64,000 nt of DNA from Ruminococcus sp. (GTDB lineage Bacteria; Bacillota; Clostridia; Oscillospirales; Ruminococcaceae), in contig JAGAQC010000062.1 of the NCBI GenBank assembly GCA_017622925.1, positions 1 through 64,000 on the forward strand. The letters run 5' to 3'. This document shows positions 1-8,180 of this stretch, piece after piece. Numbering within the stretch: the first letter of the stretch is position 1; every line of letters starts with the position of its first letter. Position numbers and translations under genes: made by a program. Under the pieces are notes generated by a model, which saw only the letters and a program-made list of their open reading frames with translations, was not told the origin of the DNA and did not search any database.

Positions 1-163
1 GAAAAAATTCGCAGGCATACTGTCGTATGGCAAGGTGACTCCCCACAGTGTGGGGAGATGTCACGAAGTGACAGAGGGGACGGTTTCCCGTTGGGAATTT
101 TGACGCAGGATTCGGCAAAATTTGCCGAAAAGACGTGCGCGTGGAGATTCTGAACAGGCTCTT
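1..163. repeat. MITE-like inverted-repeat element, family 1, partial copy
   Basis: The right end of a repeat whose left end lies outside the window. Its terminus reads CTGAACAGGCTCT, and the inner part carries the palindrome CGGCAAAATTTGCCG followed by AAGACGTGCGCG, as in the copies near 6.2, 16.8 and 23.8 kb. Additional small hairpins (CCCCACAGTGTGGGG, TGTCACGAAGTGACA) are specific to this copy. It abuts the stop codon of the GH3 gene, so it forms that gene's 3' untranslated region. Confidence 0.6.
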
Positions 164-1391
164 ATATAAGTCCCAATTCCTCTTTCTTTTCAAGGATACG
201 GGTAACGCTCTCGTTTATCCTTTCAAGGGGGATCTTTCCCGTATTTACAGCGGCTTTAAGCCCGTCCACAGCCGTTCTGAGGTCGTAGGGCATAAGTATA
301 ACGTCCACGCCTGCCTTGACAGCCATTATTGCGGCTTCATCGCTTGTATAGACGTTCGTAATTGCGCCCATAGAGTGAGAATCGGAAATAATTATCCCGT
401 CAAATCCCATTTCGCCCCTGAGCCAATCCGTAACGACTACGGGAGACAGGTCGCCGGGAAGATCGTCCCCCGAAGCGGAGGTAACCTGATGACCTACCAT
501 GACGAAATCCGTACCTGCCTCGATACCGCCCTTGAATGCAGGAAATTCCTCGATCGTAAGCTGTTCGTAGGTGCGGTCGATATGAACCGAATCATAGTGA
601 GTGTTGCCGTCGCCTGCGCCGAGTCCGGGGAAATGTTTCAGAGTAGTGCAGATGTCCTGAGATTTAAGCCCCTTGACGACTGCCGCGGACATATCTGAAA
701 CAACGATAGGGTCGCTGCTGAAAATACGATTGCCAAGCTCGTTTGAGGGATTTATATTGACGTCGGCGACAGGAGCGAAGTCCACATTGAAGCCGTAATC
801 CGCCAGATAGCCGCCGATAGTCCGACCTGCTTCATAAGCCTTATCAACGTCGTTGAGCTTACCGTAATGGCTCATATCGTACACGGGATCGGTCCACAGC
901 ATTTTCTGAACACGGGTGATAGAACCGCCCTCCTCGTCAACGGACTGGAAAACGCCGATACCCCTGTCCATAGCCGTTTCCTGAGACCTGCCGAGCAGAT
1001 CGCGGAGCTGCTGGTCGTAGGAAATATTCGCATCAAAGTAGATGAATCCGCCTATTGGATATTCTTCATAGCAGGTGTTGAACCAGTCGTCAACGTAAAG
1101 CATACTGTTGTAGCCGGGGACAGCCTCGGGAACAGCCACGAACATCTGACATATCTTCTCCTGCAAGTTCATTTCTTTAAGCTTTTTAGCGACTTTGGGT
1201 GAAACTGTTTCCTCAGCCTCGGTCGGAGCTTCCGAAGCCGCTTCGGTAGTTTCAGCCTCCGAGGTTTGGGGAACTGTTTCAGGCTCGGAAAAATTCGCAG
1301 CAGGTACGCTGACCGCCGAAAGCTCTACAGGCGAATCGCCGCAGCCTGTCAGCAGCGATAAAATAAGCATGGGCAAAACTAATTTTTTCAA
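162..1391 (-). CDS. Beta-N-acetylhexosaminidase-like GH3 lipoprotein (NagZ family)
   Basis: A glycoside hydrolase family 3 enzyme of the NagZ type, expected to remove beta-linked N-acetylglucosamine from muropeptides or glycans outside the membrane. The N-terminus is a lipoprotein signal ending LLTGCG, followed by a Ser/Thr/Glu-rich linker to about residue 65. The catalytic domain shows KHFPGLG and a downstream D-x-N-x-H dyad segment, the NagZ acid/base loop, and IIISDSHSMGAI, whose Asp matches the family nucleophile. Translation begins at a TTG preceded by AAGGAGA. The start overlaps the stop of the upstream DUF5662 gene (TTGA), so the two are coupled. Family assignment is firm; the natural substrate is inferred. 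Confidence 0.9.
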   Translation of the reverse strand: MKKLVLPMLILSLLTGCGDSPVELSAVSVPAANFSEPETVPQTSEAETTEAASEAPTEAEETVSPKVAKKLKEMNLQEKICQMFVAVPEAVPGYNSMLYVDDWFNTCYEEYPIGGFIYFDANISYDQQLRDLLGRSQETAMDRGIGVFQSVDEEGGSITRVQKMLWTDPVYDMSHYGKLNDVDKAYEAGRTIGGYLADYGFNVDFAPVADVNINPSNELGNRIFSSDPIVVSDMSAAVVKGLKSQDICTTLKHFPGLGAGDGNTHYDSVHIDRTYEQLTIEEFPAFKGGIEAGTDFVMVGHQVTSASGDDLPGDLSPVVVTDWLRGEMGFDGIIISDSHSMGAITNVYTSDEAAIMAVKAGVDVILMPYDLRTAVDGLKAAVNTGKIPLERINESVTRILEKKEELGLI

Positions 1392-1939
1392 TGCAAATTT
1401 CTCCTTTTCATTTTAACTCTTTTTCTGATATAGCGGAACGTTTCATCTTCGCCCTTATCGGCGAGAAGATGCAGCAGAAATTCCAGTTTTGCAGCCGTAA
1501 GCGGCTCTATATCACGCTTTGCTTTCCTTGCATTGTAATATTCAAGGGGACAGCGGTCGTTGTATTCGGACTTATTGTATATTTTTGAAGCCGCCACACG
1601 GTCGCAGAACATCTCGAAAATGTATTCGTCGGGCATTCTCACAGGGTCGAGCGTACCCGTTTTCATGGAATAGTCGGTCCAGTATTCAAAATGGTGACGA
1701 TTTCTGCCTTTGTGGTGCATCCATGCTTTTGAGAAGCCGCTTACCTCACGTTCGCGTTCGTTGGGACTGCGGCTGCCCTGATAGTACAGTACGCCGGGGA
1801 TAAATTCCACGGGGGAAAATTTTGACAGGTCGTGGAGAAGTCCTCTGCGGAAAATACCTGCCTTAAAGCAATGTTTCATGACCATATGTCTGTGTTTCAG
1901 AATAGTATTCAGGTGTCCGAAGAAATTTCTGATAAGCAA
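1388..1939 (-). CDS. DUF5662 family protein
   Basis: A 183-residue soluble protein with the DUF5662 pattern: an N-terminal helix, GLLHDLSKFSPVEF (an HD-like His-Asp pair), then W-x-HHKGRNRHHFEYW. The HD and HH residues suggest a metal-dependent phosphohydrolase-like fold, but the function is not established. The start is a TTG with AAGAAGG upstream; an internal Met at residue 19 would remove part of the conserved N-terminal helix. It is coupled to the GH3 gene downstream and follows the LacI gene on the same strand. Confidence 0.75.
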   Translation of the reverse strand: MLIRNFFGHLNTILKHRHMVMKHCFKAGIFRRGLLHDLSKFSPVEFIPGVLYYQGSRSPNEREREVSGFSKAWMHHKGRNRHHFEYWTDYSMKTGTLDPVRMPDEYIFEMFCDRVAASKIYNKSEYNDRCPLEYYNARKAKRDIEPLTAAKLEFLLHLLADKGEDETFRYIRKRVKMKRRNLH

Positions 1940-1993
1940 TTTGCAGCCTTCTTTCGGGAGATAATATATAAAGTAATGAGAATAAACAAACTC

Positions 1994-3016
1994 CTATCCC
2001 GATATATCAAGCACGCTGTTTTTTTCAATAAGTTTGCCGCTTATAATGCGTCTGCCCTCGCTGAAATGGGGATCTTCAAGTTTTTTGATTATCATATCCA
2101 CTGCTCCTGCCGCCATTTGTTCAATATCGACCTCTACGGTGGTAATGGCAGGTATACAGATGTTCGACACGGTGTAGTTGTCGTAGCCCACCACCGAAAT
2201 ATCGTCGGGAACGCGCACGTCCTTTGACCGCAGAGCCGAGATCACACGAAAAGCCGTTTCATCGCTGTTGCAGACGAAAGCCGTAGGCATATCGCTGGGG
2301 AAGTCGATACGTTCAAACAGAGTACCCGTGTCGTCGCGATCCTCTAAAAGCCATTCGCTGCGGTAGGTAAGACCGTTTTCCATAAGGCATTTTATGTAGC
2401 CGAGAAAGCGGTCGTTAATGCTGCTTGTGGCGTTGAGCGAGCCGACAAAGCCGATTTTTTTGTGACCCTTTTCAACAAGGTAGTCGGTGAGCATATATCC
2501 GCCGTAGTAGCTGTCCGAATTTATGGAGTCCACATTGCAGCGGCTGACGTAAAAATCCACAAAAAGCATGGGAATATCCGTTTTGCTCAGTGATAGAGCA
2601 AAATCGCGGCTTATCTGTCCGATAACGATAACGGCGTCCACACGTTCTTCAGTCACGGTCGGCGGAAGAACGAGCTTTTTCTCGTTTTCTCTTGTAATAC
2701 ATTCATAGACCGTCAGCACGTTCATGGCGGAAAGCTTGTTGGAAATATTTGCGGTAAGCTCCCAGTAAAAAGTTCCCATAGAGCCTACGAAGCGTTCGGA
2801 AGTAAGTATCCCCACGCTTTTTCCGAGTTTGGGCAGCTCGGATTTTTTTCTGCCGTTTGTATTTGAGGGCTTATAGCCCATTTCCTCGGCAGTTTCGCAG
2901 ATCTGCTGTCTGACCTGTTCGCTTACGCCGTCCCTGCCTGCAAGCGCATTGGAAACAGTAACAACGCTTACCCCCAGTTTTTCGGCGATGTCGAGCATAC
3001 GCACACCGTTTTTCAT
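1994..3016 (-). CDS. LacI family transcriptional regulator
   Basis: A LacI/GalR repressor of about 340 residues. The N-terminus has the DNA-binding helix-turn-helix and hinge (LDIAEKLGVSVVTVSNALAGR, then VRQQICETAEEMGY). A periplasmic-binding-protein-like effector domain follows, with VVGYDNYTVS and ITTVEVDIEQMAAGAVDMI near the end. The start at 3016 is preferred because GAGGGTG sits at proper spacing; an upstream in-frame ATG would only add 17 atypical residues. It lies between a solute-binding lipoprotein and a glycosidase, so a sugar effector is plausible, but no operator was identified. Confidence 0.88.
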   Translation of the reverse strand: MKNGVRMLDIAEKLGVSVVTVSNALAGRDGVSEQVRQQICETAEEMGYKPSNTNGRKKSELPKLGKSVGILTSERFVGSMGTFYWELTANISNKLSAMNVLTVYECITRENEKKLVLPPTVTEERVDAVIVIGQISRDFALSLSKTDIPMLFVDFYVSRCNVDSINSDSYYGGYMLTDYLVEKGHKKIGFVGSLNATSSINDRFLGYIKCLMENGLTYRSEWLLEDRDDTGTLFERIDFPSDMPTAFVCNSDETAFRVISALRSKDVRVPDDISVVGYDNYTVSNICIPAITTVEVDIEQMAAGAVDMIIKKLEDPHFSEGRRIISGKLIEKNSVLDISG

Positions 3017-3192
3017 ATATAACACCCTCTGCATTTCCGTAGTTCGTATTGTTTTCTGCATTATCAATTAAATTATAGCATAGTTTAAGTAAAAAATAAA
3101 GAGTTTTTTTAATTTTTGTTGATTCCGATATTTTTACCTTGAATTTTAGGTAATATTATACAATTTTAACGGTTGAGAAATTCCCGATTGCT

Positions 3193-3245
3193 AAAATAAA
3201 GGCAACACCGTACAAATCCGTAAGGCGGTCTTTGTGCGGTGCTGC
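3193..3245 (-). terminator. Hairpin terminator after the 64-residue small gene
   Basis: On the minus strand GCAGCACCG pairs with CGGTGTTGC and is followed by CTTTATTTT. The stem contains an extra internal pairing around CACAAAG/TTTGTA. It lies just downstream of the small ORF at 3255-3449. Confidence 0.55.
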
Positions 3246-3254
3246 ATAAAGTAT

Positions 3255-3449
3255 TTAATAGCTGTCTCTTGCTTCCGGTGTCGGGAGATACGGGTAAAGC
3301 TCCTCGTACTCCTCGGAAATCGTTTCGGGAGAATTATTCGCAGGGATAAGACCTGTCATATCGCCCCATGAAGCCGAGGGGCAGACGTACTCCATATCGC
3401 TTGAATCAGGGTCGGGAACGGGAATGTTTTTTCTGTTTTTCTTGTTCAT
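3255..3449 (-). CDS. Small acidic protein of unknown function (64 aa)
   Basis: I do not recognise this gene. It encodes 64 residues beginning MNKKNRKNIPVPDPDSSD and ending in an acidic, Pro/Tyr-rich tail (EEYEELYPYLPTPEARDSY). The start at 3449 has AAAGGCGG upstream, and the gene is bounded by a terminator. It has one Cys (YVCPSASWGD) and no membrane segment or signal peptide. The short PxP and Y-rich composition is faintly like small spore-coat accessory proteins such as CotJA, but the similarity is too weak to name it. Confidence 0.55.
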   Translation of the reverse strand: MNKKNRKNIPVPDPDSSDMEYVCPSASWGDMTGLIPANNSPETISEEYEELYPYLPTPEARDSY

Positions 3450-3554
3450 AGCAATACCGCCTTTCAAAGCTTTGGCGAGCCGTTATCAGACTCTAAGGCA
3501 TAGTATTTGCTGTTTTTTTCTGAAAATTCATTGCTTTTCAGTTTCAGGGGAGGT

Positions 3555-5816
3555 CTATTGCTGTTCTCCGAGAAGAATTTCTACACGGTCCTGAATGTAA
3601 GAAGCGCATTGTTCGGCTGTAATTTCATCGTTGATGAAACGGTTGTATTCTTCGTAAAGAATATTGTTCACATCATTGTTATCGTATTTGAGCTTTGTGC
3701 AGTTCATGACGAAGCTGCGGTATTCCTCAGCCTGTTCAGCGGTGACCGTACAAGGATAATCAATTTTAAAAGTAAAGTCATTTCCGTCATATACTATGCT
3801 GCTCATTTCAGGCTCTGAACCCTCGTGAATACATTGGCTGAGAGATAAATCAAACGCCTTTTTGTTGACCCAGTTAAAGCCGCTGCCCATTTTGGCATTG
3901 TTGCATTGACGTTCTTCGCCGAGCAGAAAAGAAACGTAAGCCCATGCGCCCTCCTTGCAGTCGCTGCTTTCCATTACGGATATGGAGTTATTTGCCAAGA
4001 CCGTGCCTGTTCCGCCGTTTTCGGGAAAATTGAGTAAAGACGCAGTATCGAAAGTCAGATTTTTTCTGCCTTCTTCTGCTATGATCGAAACGATACCTGC
4101 ATCTCCTATTCCCCCTGCGCATAACATGGCTGTATGATCTTTTAGTGAGACTGAAATCTGCTTCTGATAAAGAAGATCGGCGTTTCCCTCAGCGCTGTTA
4201 GGCTCGGGAATATAGGAATCTTTCGTTTCCTTGCAGAATTCAAGAAATTTCACAAATTCGGGCGTTCCGAATTTGCAGGTATTATTTTTCGTATCTATCC
4301 ACGCAGAAAGATTGTTCATGCAAAACAGATTAAATGCTCCGTCCCAACTTTCGGTGAAAAGGTACATTCCCTCGGGACGTTCTTCATAAAAACGATAGAG
4401 GTCGTCATATGTCCAGTTAATATATTCTTTACCTATATAATCGCTGTTTGCAAAAAGGGTTTTAATGGAGAAGTGTTCGGGCAGAGCGTAAATATGTCCG
4501 TCCATATCAAAGGCTTCAAGAACGTTCGGCATAAGCTCCTCACGCTCCAGACTGCCGTATTCGTCCATAAGCTCGTTCATATCCGCCAATGCGCCGAGGT
4601 TCGTAAGCTTGCGTATAAGATCGCTGCTGCCGTATTCTATAACATCGGGAGCTTTATCGGTGAGGACTGCTTTTGTAAGATCGTCGGGAGTTTTAAGCGA
4701 GGGATTCAGCTTGCAGAGATACTTGTCGTTAGATTTGTTGAACTCCGTTATTTTTTGTCCTCCGTCGCCTCCGCTTATGTACCATATATCAACAATTTCT
4801 CTGTCCTCCGTATAGTCGTCGGGACGGCGGGTATATAACAGCAGGGAGTTTGACGAATTGCCTGCCGTGAGGAACATTCCGTCGCCGCATGGCGTAAAGC
4901 ATGTAATATCAGAGTCCTTGACGAGCGATTGTGTAAAATCAAATACAAGAACAAGCTCTCCGCTTTCCGTAAGACCGTAAATACCGTCGCTGCGCTTGAA
5001 ATACGCCTTGAATCCGTTGTTTCCGGGCATAGCGCAACTGTCGATCTTTAGCATTTCGTCGTACTCTCCAAGCAGTTCTTCGGGAAGAGCGAGCGTTTCA
5101 CCGTCCATATGACCGAATCCGTGAAATTCCGACGCTATAACTTTTCCGTCGCTGTCGCAGCCGAGGTCGATGAGCTGCATCTCATATCGCTGAGATTCGA
5201 GAAGCGAACCGTCCGTACCGATAACTGCAAGACCGTTTCCGTAGGAGAGAATAAGCTTTCCCTCACCGTAAGGGCAGAGGTCGCCGAGCCGTGAGCCTTT
5301 TTTGTCAAATTCCTTATCCAGTCCGATAATTTCATGTTCCGAGACTACCTTTCCCGAGCTGTCGTAATTGGTGAGAATAAAGCCGAGACTGCCGTTTTCG
5401 AGGAAGTCCTCGTAGTTTTCGATGTTTCCCGATTCGCTCATTTCAAATTCAAAATCCGTGACAGCCGAGATAACGCAGAAGCTGCCGTCCTCGTTCACAT
5501 TTACCGAGAATCCCATATTGATAGAACCGCAAAGCGCAGTATCGCTTACAATATTAAATTCGCTGTCCAGAACGGCAAGCCGCAGTTCGTCTTTATCGCT
5601 CTTGTAAAAATAGTAGTATCCGTTGCTGAACGACGATACTTTTATCGGCGTATCGACTGTGTTTTCAAGGGCTATTTTTCTTTCCTTGTAAAGGGTCTGC
5701 TTGACCTCGACAGTCTCGGAAACAGGCTCGGCTGTGCTTGAAGCGTTTTTTTCAGCCGAACACGAAACAGATGTGAGCATGGCAAGCGCGATCAGAAATA
5801 ATTTGATTTTTTTCAT
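3555..5816 (-). CDS. Large extracellular solute-binding lipoprotein (family 1), orphan
   Basis: A 753-residue lipoprotein with a lipobox (LTSVSCSAEK). The first 350 or so residues are beta-rich, with repeated segments like FSNGYYYFYKSDKDELRLAVLD, suggesting a propeller-like extension. The C-terminal half resembles a family 1 sugar-binding protein: KAPDVIEYGSSD, ADMNELMDEYGSLEREELMPNVLEAF, IYALPEHF and a late GAWAYVSFLLGEERQ. No ABC permease or ATPase gene is adjacent, so it may share a transporter elsewhere or act as a sensor. The start at 5816 has AAGGAGA upstream; the longer open frame has no RBS. The nearby LacI gene may control it. Confidence 0.8.
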   Translation of the reverse strand: MKKIKLFLIALAMLTSVSCSAEKNASSTAEPVSETVEVKQTLYKERKIALENTVDTPIKVSSFSNGYYYFYKSDKDELRLAVLDSEFNIVSDTALCGSINMGFSVNVNEDGSFCVISAVTDFEFEMSESGNIENYEDFLENGSLGFILTNYDSSGKVVSEHEIIGLDKEFDKKGSRLGDLCPYGEGKLILSYGNGLAVIGTDGSLLESQRYEMQLIDLGCDSDGKVIASEFHGFGHMDGETLALPEELLGEYDEMLKIDSCAMPGNNGFKAYFKRSDGIYGLTESGELVLVFDFTQSLVKDSDITCFTPCGDGMFLTAGNSSNSLLLYTRRPDDYTEDREIVDIWYISGGDGGQKITEFNKSNDKYLCKLNPSLKTPDDLTKAVLTDKAPDVIEYGSSDLIRKLTNLGALADMNELMDEYGSLEREELMPNVLEAFDMDGHIYALPEHFSIKTLFANSDYIGKEYINWTYDDLYRFYEERPEGMYLFTESWDGAFNLFCMNNLSAWIDTKNNTCKFGTPEFVKFLEFCKETKDSYIPEPNSAEGNADLLYQKQISVSLKDHTAMLCAGGIGDAGIVSIIAEEGRKNLTFDTASLLNFPENGGTGTVLANNSISVMESSDCKEGAWAYVSFLLGEERQCNNAKMGSGFNWVNKKAFDLSLSQCIHEGSEPEMSSIVYDGNDFTFKIDYPCTVTAEQAEEYRSFVMNCTKLKYDNNDVNNILYEEYNRFINDEITAEQCASYIQDRVEILLGEQQ

Positions 5817-6011
5817 GGCAATTTCTCCTTTAATTTTCTGAGTTTTATTATTATGTAAGTGTCGCAAATTCTTAATGTCTATATATAAGTGATTTAAAAT
5901 GGCAAAAAAGACGAAATAATTTTTAAAATTTCAAAACTTTGTAGGAAGTCACAAAAAACCGAACTAAAATTTGTACCTGTTTTACAAAATTTACACTATT
6001 TATTCGGTATC

Positions 6012-6040
6012 TTTACATTGTGGTGAGGAAAGTTTATAAT
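6012..6040 (+). promoter_or_regulatory. SigmaA-type promoter of the ECF sigma operon
   Basis: TTTACA, a 17-nt spacer and a perfect TATAAT. The family 1 element at 6183-6395 lies between this promoter and the RBS at 6402. Apart from this promoter and the element, the 0.6 kb spacer 5817-6415 is AT-rich with nothing else recognisable. Confidence 0.6.
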
Positions 6041-6182
6041 AGAATCATGGCAGACAGTGAAAAATAATTCTGATCGAAAACCTGCCATACAGTTTATTTT
6101 TATTAAATGAAAAAATTATTTAGCTCGTTGATAAAAACGGCAGAAATGCTTCGTATTGGTAAGTGAAGGAGGTAAAAATCTA

Positions 6183-6395
6183 AGAGCCTGTGCAGAATCT
6201 CCCCGTGCACGTCAGCTCTGCATATAGCATTGTCATCCAAATCAAAGATTTGGGACACTGCTTATTTTCGGCAAATTTTGCCGATCGCTACGTTGAAAAA
6301 GTTCACCATACGACAGTATGCTTTCACTTTTTCGCCTTGCTCTCGACAAAATTATGCTCGAAAATCCGCACACGCTGAGATTCTGAACAGGCTCT
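6183..6395. mobile_element. MITE-like element, family 1 (213 bp)
   Basis: Imperfect terminal inverted repeats AGAGCCTGTGCAG and CTGAACAGGCTCT bound the element. It shares with the 16.8 kb copy a core reading CACCATACGACAGTATGCTT and TTATGCTCGAAAATCCGCA, and carries about 50 extra bases near the left end. It has no coding capacity, so it would be mobilised by a transposase elsewhere. It begins just after one AGGAGGT sequence (6167-6173) and ends just before another (6404-6409), both resembling ribosome binding sites. Confidence 0.75.
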
Positions 6396-6415
6396 AAAGT
6401 CAAGGAGGTACTGAA

Positions 6416-6967
6416 TTGAAAATCAATGACAATAATTTCATTAAAGAATTAAAACGAAAAAACGAGGACGCTCTTGAATTCGTTTTAATAAAATACGGCG
6501 GATTGCTGAGATCCGTTATATGCCGTATACTATACGATCATCCGCAAGATGCTGAGGAATGTCTGTATGATACGATACTTAAAATATGGGAGCATATCGA
6601 AAGCTATGATGCTTCTGTTCCGTTCAAGGGCTGGGCGGTTGTTGTGGCAAAGCATACCGCGCTCGATAAGCTGAGAAAGCTGAAACGCCTTGAGCCTGCG
6701 GTCGATATTGACGAGCTTCCGATCGCTGATATATCGGGACTTACAGGTGACGCGCTGTTCGATAATGTTTTTTCGGAGCTTATTTCCTGTCTGAACGATA
6801 CTGATAAGACGCTGTTTACAAGAATTTTCTGGAACGGCGAGGACATCGAAAAGGTATCAGGCGAATTGGGAATGTCGCGTTCTATCGCATATAATCATAT
6901 TTCAAGAGGTAAAAAGAAGATCATACAAAATAATCCGACACGCTTTGCAGGAGGTAGCAAAAAATGA
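6416..6967 (+). CDS. ECF-type RNA polymerase sigma factor
   Basis: A 183-residue sigma-70 family protein of the ECF group. Region 2 covers about residues 25-95 (ALEFVLIKYGGLL, DAEECLYDTILKIWEHI, GWAVVVAKHTALDKLRKLKR). Region 4 ends the protein with KVSGELGMSRSIAYNHISRGKKKI, a helix-turn-helix. It starts at a TTG with AAGGAGGT at 6402-6409. The stop overlaps the ATG of the DUF4179 gene (ATGA), the usual arrangement of a sigma factor with its membrane anti-sigma partner. Confidence 0.92.
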   Translation: MKINDNNFIKELKRKNEDALEFVLIKYGGLLRSVICRILYDHPQDAEECLYDTILKIWEHIESYDASVPFKGWAVVVAKHTALDKLRKLKRLEPAVDIDELPIADISGLTGDALFDNVFSELISCLNDTDKTLFTRIFWNGEDIEKVSGELGMSRSIAYNHISRGKKKIIQNNPTRFAGGSKK

Positions 6968-8139
6968 GAGATACACTATATGAGCTGCTCAATAAATGCG
7001 CAGACGACAATATCGAAAATGCAGAACCGCTTTCTGCACAGGAGGTAAATAACTACATGAAAAGATTCAGAAACGAAATATCTTCAAGGGAAAATAAAAA
7101 GACAAGGAAATTCAAGCCGAGCATTGCTGTTTCTGTTGCAGTGGCAATTGCCGCTTGTCTCGGAACTACGGCTTATGCTGCCGAAAAGCTTGGCGCGTTC
7201 GATAAGCTCAAAAATGAAACGCGTACCGTTGAGGACGCTGCCGGAGACGTGTTCCCCATTAAAAAAAATGACCGTATTGATTATGAAAATATCGGCAGCG
7301 CAGCAGAATCGCTTGCAGAGCCGATACAGTCTGAAAATGAGAATATTTCTCTTGCTGTTGACAGCATTTATTGCGACGGTCAGATGCTCCTTGTCGGCAT
7401 TACAGGCAGTCTCCTCAATGATAATGCCAATGGCTGCGGCTATCTTCATCTTTACGATTTCGACCTTGAAATAAACGGCGAACCGTATACTTTTTCAGAC
7501 AGCGAAAGAAATAACCGCTATGGTTATATGACGCTCGATTATGGCGCAAAAAACAGCTTCACGGGAAGTATCAGATGTGTATTCGACACTGAAAATAAGC
7601 TTACAGAAACTACCGATATAAAGGTAAATTTCGGGAATATCGAATGCTCTGAAAAATATTTTACCGACAGAACGCCCGTAGGTTCGGCAAGCGTGCAGTT
7701 TACCGTGACCCCCGATTCATCGCATACAAAGCAGATCGGCAGACTTTATGAGAACGACGGCTTTACATTTACAGTTCATGAGGTAACGCCTGCGATGATG
7801 ACCGCCTCGTTCACATATCCCGATGATTACCGTTATTTCAGAAAAGACGGTTCGGAAGACCCTGAAAATATCGTGTTTGTCTATGACGAAAACGGAAATG
7901 TTGTTGACAGGTATCCGAAGTACAGCATCATGGCTATGGTTTATGATGAATACGGCAACAGACTTGAACGAGTCCTTGATTCGCCTGTTGTTCTGGACAA
8001 CGGTATCAATGCGGAAACGTTCGCCGCTCCGCCTACTGATACGATAATTGTAAAATTCTGTAATAAGCAGGAATCCGATGAAAACGGTATGCCTGTTGTA
8101 ATGAAAGAATTGACGATCGACCTTACGGATACGGAATAA
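6964..8139 (+). CDS. DUF4179 membrane protein, probable anti-sigma factor
   Basis: A 391-residue protein with a cytoplasmic N-terminus of about 50 residues (YELLNKCADDN, PLSAQEVNNYMKRFR), one transmembrane helix (about 55-75, SIAVSVAVAIAACLGTTAYAA) and a large beta-rich extracellular domain. This is the DUF4179 layout found in partners of ECF sigma factors. Translational coupling to the sigma gene supports an anti-sigma role, which is inferred rather than shown. The ectodomain has paired segments such as VDSIYCDGQMLLVGITGSL, as in the DUF4179/DUF5643 ectodomains. Confidence 0.8.
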   Translation: MRDTLYELLNKCADDNIENAEPLSAQEVNNYMKRFRNEISSRENKKTRKFKPSIAVSVAVAIAACLGTTAYAAEKLGAFDKLKNETRTVEDAAGDVFPIKKNDRIDYENIGSAAESLAEPIQSENENISLAVDSIYCDGQMLLVGITGSLLNDNANGCGYLHLYDFDLEINGEPYTFSDSERNNRYGYMTLDYGAKNSFTGSIRCVFDTENKLTETTDIKVNFGNIECSEKYFTDRTPVGSASVQFTVTPDSSHTKQIGRLYENDGFTFTVHEVTPAMMTASFTYPDDYRYFRKDGSEDPENIVFVYDENGNVVDRYPKYSIMAMVYDEYGNRLERVLDSPVVLDNGINAETFAAPPTDTIIVKFCNKQESDENGMPVVMKELTIDLTDTE

Positions 8140-8141
8140 CA

Positions 8142-8180
8142 AAAAGCCTGCGTTCTCTTTTGAACACAGGCTTTAGTTTT
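8142..8180. terminator. Bidirectional terminator between convergent operons
   Basis: AAAGCCTG pairs with CAGGCTTT around a 14-nt loop, with an A run on one side and TTAGTTTT on the other. It can stop the DUF4179 transcript on the plus strand and the ECF transporter transcript on the minus strand. Confidence 0.85.
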
